In this document: positions 23,720 through 32,511 of the stretch, in pieces | How positions within the stretch are numbered: position 1 is the stretch's first letter | Layout: each line of letters begins with the position of its first letter | Assembly: GCA_017503015.1 (NCBI GenBank) | Contig: JAFVTX010000009.1 | Span: 26,588 to 90,587 of the forward strand | DNA: 64,000 nucleotides | Direction of reading: 5' to 3' | Source of the DNA: Fibrobacter sp. | GTDB lineage: Bacteria; Fibrobacterota; Fibrobacteria; Fibrobacterales; Fibrobacteraceae | Notes under the pieces: model-generated | What the model saw: the letters and a program-made list of their open reading frames with translations, nothing else | Databases searched by the model: none | What the model was told of the DNA's origin: nothing | Translations under genes and position numbers: made by a program

Positions 23720-25416
23720 ATTACCTTTCGTGGCTATGGCAAAGTATCCGCGGAGTTCGCCTGAACGTGGCCCTTCGTGTGGCGGTGGGAACCCTGCAGG
23801 TTTCCCTCGGCCTTGCCATGGTTTGGCTCAGCAAGCGCTTTATCGACGATACCATCAAGAACGGTTCTGACCAGGACGTGGCCCGCATGGTGGGCCTGCT
23901 AGTGCTTACGGTGGTGGGGAACGTGGTGCTCCGCCAGGTGTATTACTACCTCACGTCGGTGGCTACCATCCGGCAGTCCAACGCGCTTAGGCTCTCCATG
24001 TTCGGGCGGCTGTTTACCCGCAAGCTCTACAGCGAAAAGGAACTTCTTTCGGGCGACGTGACTTCCCGTTTTTCCAAAGACGTGGAACTGGTAAGCGAAG
24101 TGGCTACGGCGAAAATTCCCCAGATGATGGTGACGGCGATACAGCTTCTGGGGGCATTCTTGATGCTTCGCTGGTTTGACCCGCGGCTTGCCTGGGCCCT
24201 AGTGGTCCTCACGCCGCTGGCCCTTGTGTTCGGGAAGTTCGTCTCTTACCGCCTGCGGAAAATGACCCTCAAGATTCGCGAAGGGGAGAGCCGTATCCAG
24301 ATGCATGTGCAGGAGGGCGTAGAGAACAACGCCGTGCTCCGGAGTTTGGGAAGTGCCCCCTGGGTTTCGGAGCGGCTGGATTCCATGCAGCGCACCCTCC
24401 ATCACGACGTGGTGCGGCAGACCCGTTTTTCTGTGATTTCTCGGCTGGCCTTTGGCGGTGCTTTTGGGCTTGGCTACCTGTTGGCCTTTGTGTGGGGCGG
24501 TCTCGGGCTCCGTAACGGCACCATCACTTTTGGCGTCATGACCTCTTTCTTGCAGCTGGTGGGGCAGATTCAGGGGCCAATCCTCTCGATATTGAACAAC
24601 GCGCCCCGCCTGATTCACGCTACCGCCAGCATCGACCGCCTGCAGGAGCTGCAGGGCGACGGTTCGGTCAATGGCGCGGAAGGCACTTCGAAGGGTGCGA
24701 TGGGTGATGTTTCGGACGGCGCAAAAACCGTGCCCGAAGGCTCATCTGGCCTGGGCGTCCGTCTGGAAAATGTCAGCTTCCGTTACGCCACCGCCGACCA
24801 CGATGCTGTCCGGAATTACTCTCACGACTTTAAGCCAGGAAGCAAGACCGCCATCATGGGCACGACAGGTGCCGGTAAGACGACGCTTTTCCGCCTGATG
24901 CTTGGGCTTGTGGAACCTCGGGAGGGCCACGTGCTTGTTTATTCTACGGACTCCAGTGGCTCCGCAGGTGCTTTTGAACGGCCTGTTTCGGCAAATACAT
25001 GCGATTACTTTGTCTATGTTCCCCAGGGGAATACCCTAATGAGCGGAACGGTTCGGTATAATTTGCAGTTGGCCAAACCGGATGCTACCGAAGAGGAACT
25101 GCGACATGTGCTGCAGGTGGCCTGTGCGGAATTCGTGTTCGATCTGCCCCACGGTCTGGACATGGAACTGGGGGAGCGGGGCATGGGGCTTAGCGAAGGC
25201 CAGGCGGAACGTATTGCAGTGGCCCGCGGACTCCTGCGGCCCGGGAGCGTCTTGCTGCTGGACGAAATCAGCTCGGCGCTGGACGAGCCTACGGAGAGGG
25301 AATTGTTCCGCAGGCTTTTTGCGGCCTATCCGAACAAGACCATGATTTTTATTACCCACCGGAGTGCCGTTGCCGAAATGGACGGGGTGGAAACCGAGAA
25401 AATTTTTTATAATTGA
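23716..25416 (+). CDS. ABC exporter, fused permease and ATPase
   Basis: A 566-residue half-transporter. A six-helix type-1 exporter domain occupies about residues 10-310, then the nucleotide-binding domain has Walker A GTTGAGKTT, Q-loop YVPQGNT, signature LSEGQ (canonical LSGGQ), Walker B VLLLDEISSALD and the H-loop in ITHRSA. No C39 peptidase domain is present. It overlaps the PqqD-like gene by 4 bases (ATGA), so they are coupled. Export of a small modified molecule or lipid is possible; the substrate is not visible. Confidence 0.92.
   Translation: MNYLSWLWQSIRGVRLNVALRVAVGTLQVSLGLAMVWLSKRFIDDTIKNGSDQDVARMVGLLVLTVVGNVVLRQVYYYLTSVATIRQSNALRLSMFGRLFTRKLYSEKELLSGDVTSRFSKDVELVSEVATAKIPQMMVTAIQLLGAFLMLRWFDPRLAWALVVLTPLALVFGKFVSYRLRKMTLKIREGESRIQMHVQEGVENNAVLRSLGSAPWVSERLDSMQRTLHHDVVRQTRFSVISRLAFGGAFGLGYLLAFVWGGLGLRNGTITFGVMTSFLQLVGQIQGPILSILNNAPRLIHATASIDRLQELQGDGSVNGAEGTSKGAMGDVSDGAKTVPEGSSGLGVRLENVSFRYATADHDAVRNYSHDFKPGSKTAIMGTTGAGKTTLFRLMLGLVEPREGHVLVYSTDSSGSAGAFERPVSANTCDYFVYVPQGNTLMSGTVRYNLQLAKPDATEEELRHVLQVACAEFVFDLPHGLDMELGERGMGLSEGQAERIAVARGLLRPGSVLLLDEISSALDEPTERELFRRLFAAYPNKTMIFITHRSAVAEMDGVETEKIFYN
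25408..25413 (+). promoter_or_regulatory. -10 element for SPOR gene (leaderless type)
   Basis: TATAAT (in TATAATTG) ends 7 bases before the ATG at 25421; it lies inside the last codons of the ABC transporter gene. Confidence 0.4.
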
Positions 25417-25420
25417 TGTC

Positions 25421-25834
25421 ATGAAATCGTCTATTGCTTTTATTGTCGGATTTGCAGCGGCACTGTCTTTTGCCGGAGACCCTACGGACATGGATTCCCT
25501 TTTCCGCGGGAACGAGTATTCTCCCGAGCTTTCCGCTTCTTTGCGGGACACTTCTGCTGCCGCAGGCCCTGCCGTTCCCGGCAAGGCGAGTGCCGACAAG
25601 AAGGCCTCTAAGGACCTTTACGTTTTGCAGTTTGAGGCCGTAGGTGATTTCGATGCGGCCCAGCGCCGCCGTGCAGAACTTTCTGCCAGCACGGGTTACG
25701 CTATCCAGGTGGTGTTCGACGCTCCCTTCTACAAGTTGCGCGCCGGCGGTTGGAACAACAAGAAAGCCGCCGACGACAAGGCCCGCGAACTTTCGGCCTA
25801 CAACATCAGCGCTTTCGTCGTGAAAGTGCGGTAA
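25421..25834 (+). CDS. SPOR-domain protein, secreted
   Basis: A 137-residue protein with a Sec signal (KSSIAFIVGFAAALSFA), an Ala/Ser/Pro-rich linker and a C-terminal SPOR domain (YVLQFEAVGDFDAAQRRR, YKLRAGGWNNKKAADD). SPOR domains bind denuded peptidoglycan glycan strands at division sites. It begins 4 bases after the ABC transporter stop, but a TATAAT against its ATG suggests its own leaderless transcript as well. Confidence 0.82.
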   Translation: MKSSIAFIVGFAAALSFAGDPTDMDSLFRGNEYSPELSASLRDTSAAAGPAVPGKASADKKASKDLYVLQFEAVGDFDAAQRRRAELSASTGYAIQVVFDAPFYKLRAGGWNNKKAADDKARELSAYNISAFVVKVR

Positions 25835-25843
25835 AATATCCGC

Positions 25844-28800
25844 TTATTCCAGCAGTCCAAGCAATTGCTTGATGTCCCGTTCGTCCATAGACGACGGTAT
25901 GAACGTGCGCTCTTCGGGTGAGACGTAGATCATCTTCCGTTCCGAAGATGGCCGGAAACTTCTGTCTCTCAGCTCTACCGCGGGGTTCTTGAGGGAATAC
26001 AGGAACTTACCCGTCTGGATAAACTTCTGGCCCTTGATGCCCTGCTTGATGGCGTCCATAATCTGGGGCACGAGTTTCTGGTTCGGCCAGGGCTCCTTGT
26101 GGAGCTCGAAAAGCCTCTGCTGCAGCAACTCTTCGTGAATGGGGGATTCGTGGTCCACATAGAACTTGAGCTGCGTGATGATGGATGCCGCCGAAAGTTC
26201 GGCGATGGGCCTGTCGTGGGGCGTCCCTTCGATTTTCGGGTGCAGCACCGTATAGGGAATCACGCTCAGGTTTTCGGCACTGATGGCGTCGACGCTTTCG
26301 GATTCCTCTTCGGAGGCGTCCTTGGGTGGGGGAGCCACGCTCTGCTCGATGGCGATGGTAGTGACCATGTGGCTTACTTCGTCGCTGTTGGCCATGTACC
26401 AGAAGGGGGTCCACAGGTTCAGCACCTTCCAGCCGATTTGACGGAGCAATGTGTGACGAATGTATATCCGGTCTTCGATGGATTCCCTGAAACGTTCCGT
26501 GGTGCAGTCGTCTTCGACCATGGCGAGGAACCGCTTGGAATTGTTGGCGTCAACCACCACAGGGCCGACAGAAATGCCGCACTGGCAGAAATAGGGCTCC
26601 ACCTGGATGTTTTCGTCTTGCAGGGCCTTTAGAGCCTGGGCATAGAGAGCCGATTCCTTGGGCTTTTCGTCGGTAATGTTCAAGGTAAGCACCTTCTGCA
26701 GGTACAGAATCCATTCCCAGAACAGGTCCGGTTTTTCTTTGGGCTTTTGGGCCATGTCGCTTTCGGAAAGGAACACCTGGAGTTCGCTCTTGGCAAGAGT
26801 TGCACAGACAGAAAGGGAATTGTTGATGGCTTTCTTTTCGGTGGTTTCGTATTCGCCGCACACGAGAATCGTATCTCGCAGGCGGTTGACCGCCCTTTCG
26901 GGAGTCTTTACGTAAAAACTGATGGAAGGGTTTGTAGGCTGGAAAAACCTTGCCGCCGGAGAATCCTTGGGTGTAAGGCTGTTGATGGCCGACTCGATTT
27001 CCATGCAGGTGGACTGGTGAAGAGCGATAATGCCGAGAGTGCGTCCCGGTTGCCTTTCGGCATGGTGGATAGCGGCCTTCGCGATTTCCAGGACCTTGTC
27101 GGATACGACTTTCAGGGTCTGGTTCTTTACCTTTTCACGGCTGGGTTGCGGCAGTTGCCGAATGTCGCCACCGTAGATTTTGCAGTTCGCAAAATCTATC
27201 ATGGAGGAATGGGCGTAGGTGGTGGAGAACCACAGTTCCCTGGTGGGAATCCCCTGCCTTAAGCTCATGGTGAGAATGGATTCCTGGAACGCCTGGGTAT
27301 GGGGCGTCTTGTCTTCGGGGTAGCCGTCCAGCGGCAGGTGCTTCAGGAGAGGCGCCTTGGAATCGCCCACCAGCACCGTCTTTTGGCCCTTGAAAATGGC
27401 GGGAAGCGCCTCGCAGACCGAAATGCAGTCCGCGTCCAGAATGACTACGGTCTGGAATTTCTGAGACGGTGGAAGCTGGAAACTCTGCTCCAGCGGGATA
27501 AAGGCGAAAAGGCCCGGATTGTCTTTGACGGTGTTTTGCACCAACCTGAAGTTTGCGTTGCAGAACTGGTCCAGTCGGGAGCGGTAATCCCTGGTCTTTT
27601 GGGCGCGGGCCTTGGGCAAAAGGGAGAACAGGTCGGGACAATCCTTGCCGACCTGCTGGATTTGCGTTCCTGCCCAGAAATGGGCGAAGGCCTGGGCGAT
27701 ATTCTGGCTCACGTAGTCTGCGTCTTTCAGGTAGTCGACCAGTTCCTTTGCCCCGAATTTTTCGATGGACTGCAAAAGCGACGTGGTGCGCACGTGAATT
27801 TCCAGATTGCCCCAGTTGGCGTTCCACAGCTGGATTTCGTCCAGCCACTTTTCGATGCACAGGCTCTCGAGAGGAGTTTCCAGAGAAAGACCCTTCGTAA
27901 TCTTGCGGGTGGATTCCTGGAGTTCCTTGACGACCTTCGCGTAGTCCTTCATCTGGGGGAGGGCATCCTTGAACAGCTGCCACTGCTCCAGAATCTGGAG
28001 AAGCAGGTCCAGCCGCGGGTCGTTCTTGTGGGTCTCCCTAAAGTCGTAGATGTAGGTAATCTTCTTGTTCAGCTCGAACCAGTTGGAGCGTTCGTAGAGC
28101 CAGTCGCGGCCCAGCAGGTGGTTCCCGAGAACGGAGGTGTCCTTGTAGGCCCGCTTGTTTTCTTGCAACTCGATCAGGGTATCGATCAGGTCCAGCAACT
28201 GGTTGTCCGAGGAGACGGACTTCGGGTCTTTCAGGACTTTCAAAAGCTTTTTCTTGGAACTGCGGTAGCGGTCCGAAAGGCCCTTGAGGGTGGCCTTCAG
28301 GCTGTCGGCAAATTCTTCGCGGACAGAAAGGATGTTTTCGTCTACGGCGTTGTCGGTGTAGATTTCCGATGTCTGCCTACGGTAGCGGACCCACTTGTCG
28401 CCTGCTTCGGGAAGCGCCTTCAGGGAATCCTGGTAGTCTTCCCAGCTGTTGGAACGCAGTTCCCAGTCTTCAAAGACAGGAGTGTTCCTGTTGAAGTTCT
28501 GGAGAATCAGGTCGATGATGTCCGAAAGTCCGGAAAGGTAGATGCCTGTGGGGAACAGTCCCGTCTTTTCGACCAGCTCGATAAGGGGCTTCAGTTCGTT
28601 GGCCTTGCTTGAGGCACGGGCAAGTTCCTTGGCAATCGCTTCTTGCTCTTCGACGGAGAGGCTCGGGACCCGCACATCCTTGAAGGCGTTCCTGGCCTCC
28701 TTGCCCTTCTTTTCGAAGTAAAGGTAAAGAATCTCGTCCAGGTCCGCCTTGAGTTCGCAGTAGTCCCTGTACGGAATGTTCGCAATTTTCTGGAACAGGG

Positions 28801-29952
28801 CGTCGGATGCTTTAACCTTGACGGCCGGGTTCTGAACGAATTCCGTCAGCAGGTCCGAAAGGGGCGCGTCGGAGGGCTGGATGTTCTTGTTTATGGCGTC
28901 GTAATACCGCACAAAAGAATCGCGGGTCTTCTGGAGTTCCGGCAGAAGGGCGTCCCTTTCGGGGCCTTCGAAATTGCGGAACTGGGGGAACAGCCTATCC
29001 CTAAACTTTTGGGCGGTAGATGCCCTGCGGTAAACCACCAGGGTGCTTTTCTTTTCGGCGATGGAATCGGCCACCAGGTTCGCCGTGGCCCGGTCCCAGT
29101 CTGTACCTGGCAGGGCCTGAATGGCGTAGGCGTTGTTTCCGGCATCCTTTGCGTCTTCTGTGACCTTGGTGGTGTGGGAATCCGTGATGTACAGAGGATA
29201 GTGGTCCAGCGGCGAGTACAGCTTGTCAAAGGTTTCTCCGTCGAACTTGGAATCCTTGGTCTGGAATCCATCGGCGGTAAAGAGGCTTGAACAGTAGAGG
29301 CGGCGCTGGTGTTGGATTCGTCCAGTCCCTGTTCCATGCATTTCTTGAGGTTAAGCTTGACGGAATCAAAGAAGGCGAGGCAGATGCCGTGTCGTGTAAA
29401 TTTCCAGTTTTTCTTTGCCGCCACCGCTTTTTCGAAGAGGGAAAAATACAGCAAGATGCTGAACTGGCCGTTCAGGGTGGCGTCTTCTATGGTGGGGAGC
29501 GAAAGCTCCGTTTTCAACCGTTCCCGCAGGACGATGTTTTCAAGAGGGGGCTTCGAAGAAAGGGCTACCGTCTGGGTCTGGAGGCTCACATCCAGGGGCA
29601 CCAGCAGGCTTGGGGAAAGGGCGTTCCCTTCCCACTTCAAGAATCCCAGCAGCAGGTATAAATCGGTGGTACCGAAGTCCTCCAACTTTTCCTTGAGGGC
29701 TTGCAGGATATGTTCTTTCACCTCTAGTTTTTGCTGGGGTGTGAAATTTTCTGACTTGGGGAGGAATGAGTCCAGGGGCAGCGGGCCTCCGGCCTGTTTC
29801 CACTTTTCAAAGAACAGGTCGCCGGTTTCAAGCATCAGGGGCGTCTGGTACAGGCCCTTGGTGTTGAAGTTCAAGAGTGAATCTTTGGAATCGAAAAGAG
29901 CCGATTCCTGGCGAATCTTTGAAAGGGTGGCGGACAAGGCTGCGTTGGACAT
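25844..29952 (-). pseudogene. DUF4011 / SF1-helicase-like giant protein, frameshifted, ATPase motifs lost
   Basis: Two overlapping frames together read as one 1365-residue protein. The N-terminal frame (from 29952, MSNAALS; an alternative ATG is at 29967) has the DUF4011 pattern around TTDLYLLLGFLKWEG. The second frame, open from about 29325 to 25844, continues with LFTADGFQTKD. The frame change lies between 29285 and 29325. Helicase positions align but are eroded: the Walker A expected as GPPGTGKSQT reads ALPGTDWDRAT (near 29089-29113), the Walker B DEAS reads DADC, and the motif VI Arg positions are gone. The restriction-like domain (GWKVLNLWTPFWYM) and DUF3320 at the C-terminus remain. TATATT ends 6 bases before ATG 29952. 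The long open second frame argues against old decay, so the protein may be a non-ATPase paralogue, a recent frameshift, or a sequencing error. Confidence 0.7.
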
Positions 29953-29967
29953 GCCCTGAATATACAT

Positions 29968-30012
29968 TATTTAGGAGTAGCGAGTTATGAGTTACGAGTT
30001 ACGAGTTGTTGA
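29968..30012. repeat. GAGTTATGAGTTACGAGT word repeat
   Basis: Four shuffled GAGTTAYGAGT words in tandem fill the gap between gluQ and the DUF4011 gene. Confidence 0.6.
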
Positions 30013-30037
30013 ATAGGGGTTTCTTTGGACTTCTTTT

Positions 30038-31021
30038 TTACAGATTTCGGCAGACGATGTCCAGGGCGGTATCTAGGTCGGTGGGCGCTTGGGTGGAGGC
30101 AAGTCCTGCCTTGAAAAGGACCCGGCCTAAGAGCTCTTGGGGGGTGACGCCTGCTTCCCGGTCTTGCCTGATACTGTGGGCTTTTTCCCGCTTGGAAAGT
30201 TTTTTGCCTGCCGGGTCCACGACGAGGGGGTGGTGCAGGTACTTGGGCGGTTCGGTCCTGCCCATCAGTTCCATCAGGGCGATTTGCCTTGCGGTGGAAT
30301 TCCGTATGTCTTCGCCCCGGATAACATGGGTGATTCCCTCTTCGATGTCGTCGACGCAGACGGCGAATTGGTAGGTCCATTGGCCGACCCTATCCCGGAT
30401 AGGGAAGTCCCCGCATTGGAGTTTCGGATTTTCGGCAAAGTCCCCTAGGCGTAGGTCGTGCCAGTTAATTACTTTGTCTGGAATCTTGATTCGGAGGGAG
30501 TGGGGGGCGTTGCGGGGGGAACCCCCGCTGGAGGGGGTAGCGGAAGACGCATGAATATCCCCGCCAGGTTGATGGGAGATCCCCGCCTGCGCGGGGATGA
30601 CAAGTAAGTGGCGGGGATGATATGTGGCTGCAGCGAGGGGGAGGCTTCCCCCCTTGCATTTTCCTTGGTATATGATTTCGCCAAATTCGTTCTTTGGATT
30701 TTGTTCTTCCAGCTCCTTGCGGCTGCAGTAGCAGGGGTAGACCAGGTTTTGTGCTTCAAGGTTCTTGAGGGATTTTTCGAACCTGCCGAAGTGGTCGCTC
30801 TGGAGGCTTTCGCTTTGCCACTTGAAGCCAAGCCATTGCAGGTCTTCGCGGATGGCGGCGATGTGTTCGGGCCTTGACCTTTCCTGGTCGTGGTCCTCGA
30901 TGCGCAGGTGCACCGACAGGTCCCATTTTTTGGCGGCGGCCCACACGTACAGGGCCGAAAGCAGGTGGCCTTCGTGGAGGTAGCCGGTGGGGCTGGGCGC
31001 AAATCTGGTTTTTCCGTTCAC
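30038..31021 (-). CDS. gluQ: Glutamyl-Q tRNA(Asp) synthetase
   Basis: A 327-residue class I synthetase-like enzyme that glutamylates queuosine in tRNA-Asp. The HIGH-like motif is in PSPTGYLHEGHLLSA, the zinc site is CYC...YQGKC, and the KMSKS-like motif is KKLSKR. The anticodon-binding domain is absent, as in GluQ. The start is GTG at 31021, with TATATT ending 8 bases upstream on the minus strand. About 45 residues between YQGKCKGG and LRIKIPDK are translated from a palindromic intergenic repeat (peptide VIPAQAGISHQPGG and following), an in-frame insertion after the zinc-binding region. Confidence 0.9.
   Translation of the reverse strand: MNGKTRFAPSPTGYLHEGHLLSALYVWAAAKKWDLSVHLRIEDHDQERSRPEHIAAIREDLQWLGFKWQSESLQSDHFGRFEKSLKNLEAQNLVYPCYCSRKELEEQNPKNEFGEIIYQGKCKGGSLPLAAATYHPRHLLVIPAQAGISHQPGGDIHASSATPSSGGSPRNAPHSLRIKIPDKVINWHDLRLGDFAENPKLQCGDFPIRDRVGQWTYQFAVCVDDIEEGITHVIRGEDIRNSTARQIALMELMGRTEPPKYLHHPLVVDPAGKKLSKREKAHSIRQDREAGVTPQELLGRVLFKAGLASTQAPTDLDTALDIVCRNL
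30500..30640. repeat. REP-like palindromes inserted in gluQ
   Basis: GGGATCCCCGCCTGCGCGGGGATGAC-type sequence (about 30568-30602), a second partial copy (GTGGCGGGGATGA, 30609-30621) and a GGGGGAACCCCCG hairpin (30507-30530) lie within the coding frame and keep it open. Confidence 0.75.
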
Positions 31022-31025
31022 GGGG

Positions 31026-31206
31026 GGAAAATATAGGTAATAGGGGATAGGTAGTAGGTTGTAGGTATTTGGGCTGACGGGGACTAGAAGATTTAATGTG
31101 CAAGGGGTCGTGAGTTTTGAGTTGTGAGTAATGAGTTTTTATAATCGCGCCATTGGCGCCAAATTACATACTGACGACTCATAACTGACAACTCATTACT
31201 AATCTC
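31026..31206. repeat. Two adjacent word-type repeats with GCGCC-ATT-GGCGC hairpin
   Basis: 31034-31078 is shuffled GGTAATAGGG/GTAGGTTGTAGGT words. 31109-31206 has GAGTTTTGAGTTGTGAGT words, a perfect 5-bp hairpin at 31147-31159, then complementary CTCATAACTGACAACTCATT words. Confidence 0.65.
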
Positions 31207-31228
31207 ACTTCTCGTAGCCGTCAAATAC

Positions 31229-31234
31229 TATATT
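31229..31234 (+). promoter_or_regulatory. -10 element for the 31267 gene
   Basis: TATATT (in TATATTTC) lies 32 bases before the ATG; no clear -35 was seen. Confidence 0.4.
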
Positions 31235-31266
31235 TCTTTTGAAAACGACGAACAATCGGGGTGTTT

Positions 31267-31845
31267 ATGAAATTGAGTGGATTGGTTGGATGTGCTTGCC
31301 TGCTTGCCTTTGCGGCGGGCGCTTTTGCTAACGACATTATCGCGACGACCTCCAACGGCTCTACGGTGATTCTCCACGACAACGGCCGCTGGGAATACTA
31401 CCAGAACAACGCGAAGATTCGGGACGTGCGTCCGGAAGCCATGCCCGAAGACGCCAAGTTCAACGTGTCCGTGCTTTATGAAAGTGCCGACAAGTTGAAG
31501 AAGAATGTGCGTATGGCCATGGAAGCGGACTTTGCCACCGAGGAAGAAATCAAGGACAGCCTGCGCAAGGTGCCCAAGGGCGGTATCATCTATTTCCAGG
31601 TACCAACCAAGCAAATCAAGAAGGGGCTGAACCGGGAGTTTACCTATTCTGTCTTTGATAAGGGCAAGACGCCAATATTCTCGAAGACCGTTGCTGAAAC
31701 CGAGGCGACTCCTAGCGAAGACGCAGGAGTTTCGAACCTGGTGGTAGTGCCTGTCTATGGACGGCCCAAGTCCAAGGTCATGAAAGCCCGTGTGGAAAAC
31801 CGTGCTGCAAGGCAGACCCTGGATATCGACGTTCCTATCCAGTAA
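31267..31845 (+). CDS. Secreted hypothetical protein
   Basis: A 192-residue protein with a Sec signal peptide (MKLSGLVGCACLLAFAAGAFA). The mature N-terminus TTSNGSTVILHDNGRWEYY resembles short 'dG..V.L..dG.W.Y' beta segments found in several periplasmic proteins (DUF3157-like), but the rest is unfamiliar. ATG 31267 starts the signal peptide; a GTG two codons earlier is an alternative. The DnaQ-like gene follows 25 bases later, probably in the same transcript. Confidence 0.7.
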   Translation: MKLSGLVGCACLLAFAAGAFANDIIATTSNGSTVILHDNGRWEYYQNNAKIRDVRPEAMPEDAKFNVSVLYESADKLKKNVRMAMEADFATEEEIKDSLRKVPKGGIIYFQVPTKQIKKGLNREFTYSVFDKGKTPIFSKTVAETEATPSEDAGVSNLVVVPVYGRPKSKVMKARVENRAARQTLDIDVPIQ

Positions 31846-31870
31846 GGGAACGCTTCGCAGGGATTAAACC

Positions 31871-32434
31871 GTGAAATTTGCCGTTGTGGACTTGGAAACC
31901 ACCGGAGGGAAACCTTCCGATGGACGCATTACCGAAATAGGCGTCGTTTTGATGGACGATACCAACGTGGAGGGAACGTTCCAGGCCCTGGTAGATCCGG
32001 GCATGCCAATCCAGCCCTTTGTGCAAAGGCTTACGGGAATTACCGACGAGATGGTGCAGGGAAAACCGCAGTTTTCGGCTATCGCCGAAGACCTGTTGGG
32101 AATGTTGCAAGGCCGCATCTTTGTGGCTCACAACGTGCAGTTCGACAGTCGTTTCATGATGGCGGAACTGAAACGCTGTGCCATCAAGTATGACCCGCCC
32201 AGGCTTTGCACGGTGAAGCTCTCCCGAAGATTTTTTCCGGGGCTGCCCAGCTACAGCCTGCACAACCTGACGGAATCCCTGGAGCTTCCGGACTTTAACC
32301 ACCACAGGGCTCTGGCCGACGCCCGTGCCGCCGCTGAAATCTTGAAGCTGGTCTATGAAAAAATCGGACCGGAAAAGTTGTTGAAAGAGGTGAAGAACTT
32401 GCCGAAGAAAGATTCTCGCCCTGGCCGCGGCTGA
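31871..32434 (+). CDS. DnaQ-like 3'-5' exonuclease (DEDDh)
   Basis: A 187-residue exonuclease of the PolIII epsilon fold. The DEDDh residues are visible: D and E in VDLETTGG, D in AHNVQFDSRF, and H/D in HHRALADARA. It starts at GTG (MKFAVVDLETT). There is no polymerase or BRCT domain. It may proofread for DNA polymerase III or act on RNA or DNA ends; the length is close to stand-alone epsilon domains. Confidence 0.9.
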   Translation: MKFAVVDLETTGGKPSDGRITEIGVVLMDDTNVEGTFQALVDPGMPIQPFVQRLTGITDEMVQGKPQFSAIAEDLLGMLQGRIFVAHNVQFDSRFMMAELKRCAIKYDPPRLCTVKLSRRFFPGLPSYSLHNLTESLELPDFNHHRALADARAAAEILKLVYEKIGPEKLLKEVKNLPKKDSRPGRG

Positions 32435-32437
32435 CAC

Positions 32438-32511
32438 ATCTTGTCCCCTGCGGCCCTAACACCTACAACCTGTTACCTAAAACCTAGCCCCTAGATCCCA
32501 ACCACTAACCA
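32438..32511. repeat. ACCTACAACCTGTTACC word repeat
   Basis: Shuffled ACCTA/AACCTA/ACTAACC words fill the gap between the convergent exonuclease and GH3 genes. No terminator hairpin was found. Confidence 0.6.

Noticed and set aside
27299..28612. 437-codon plus-strand frame opposite the DUF4011-like gene
   Set aside because: Antisense shadow; low-complexity composition and no family match.
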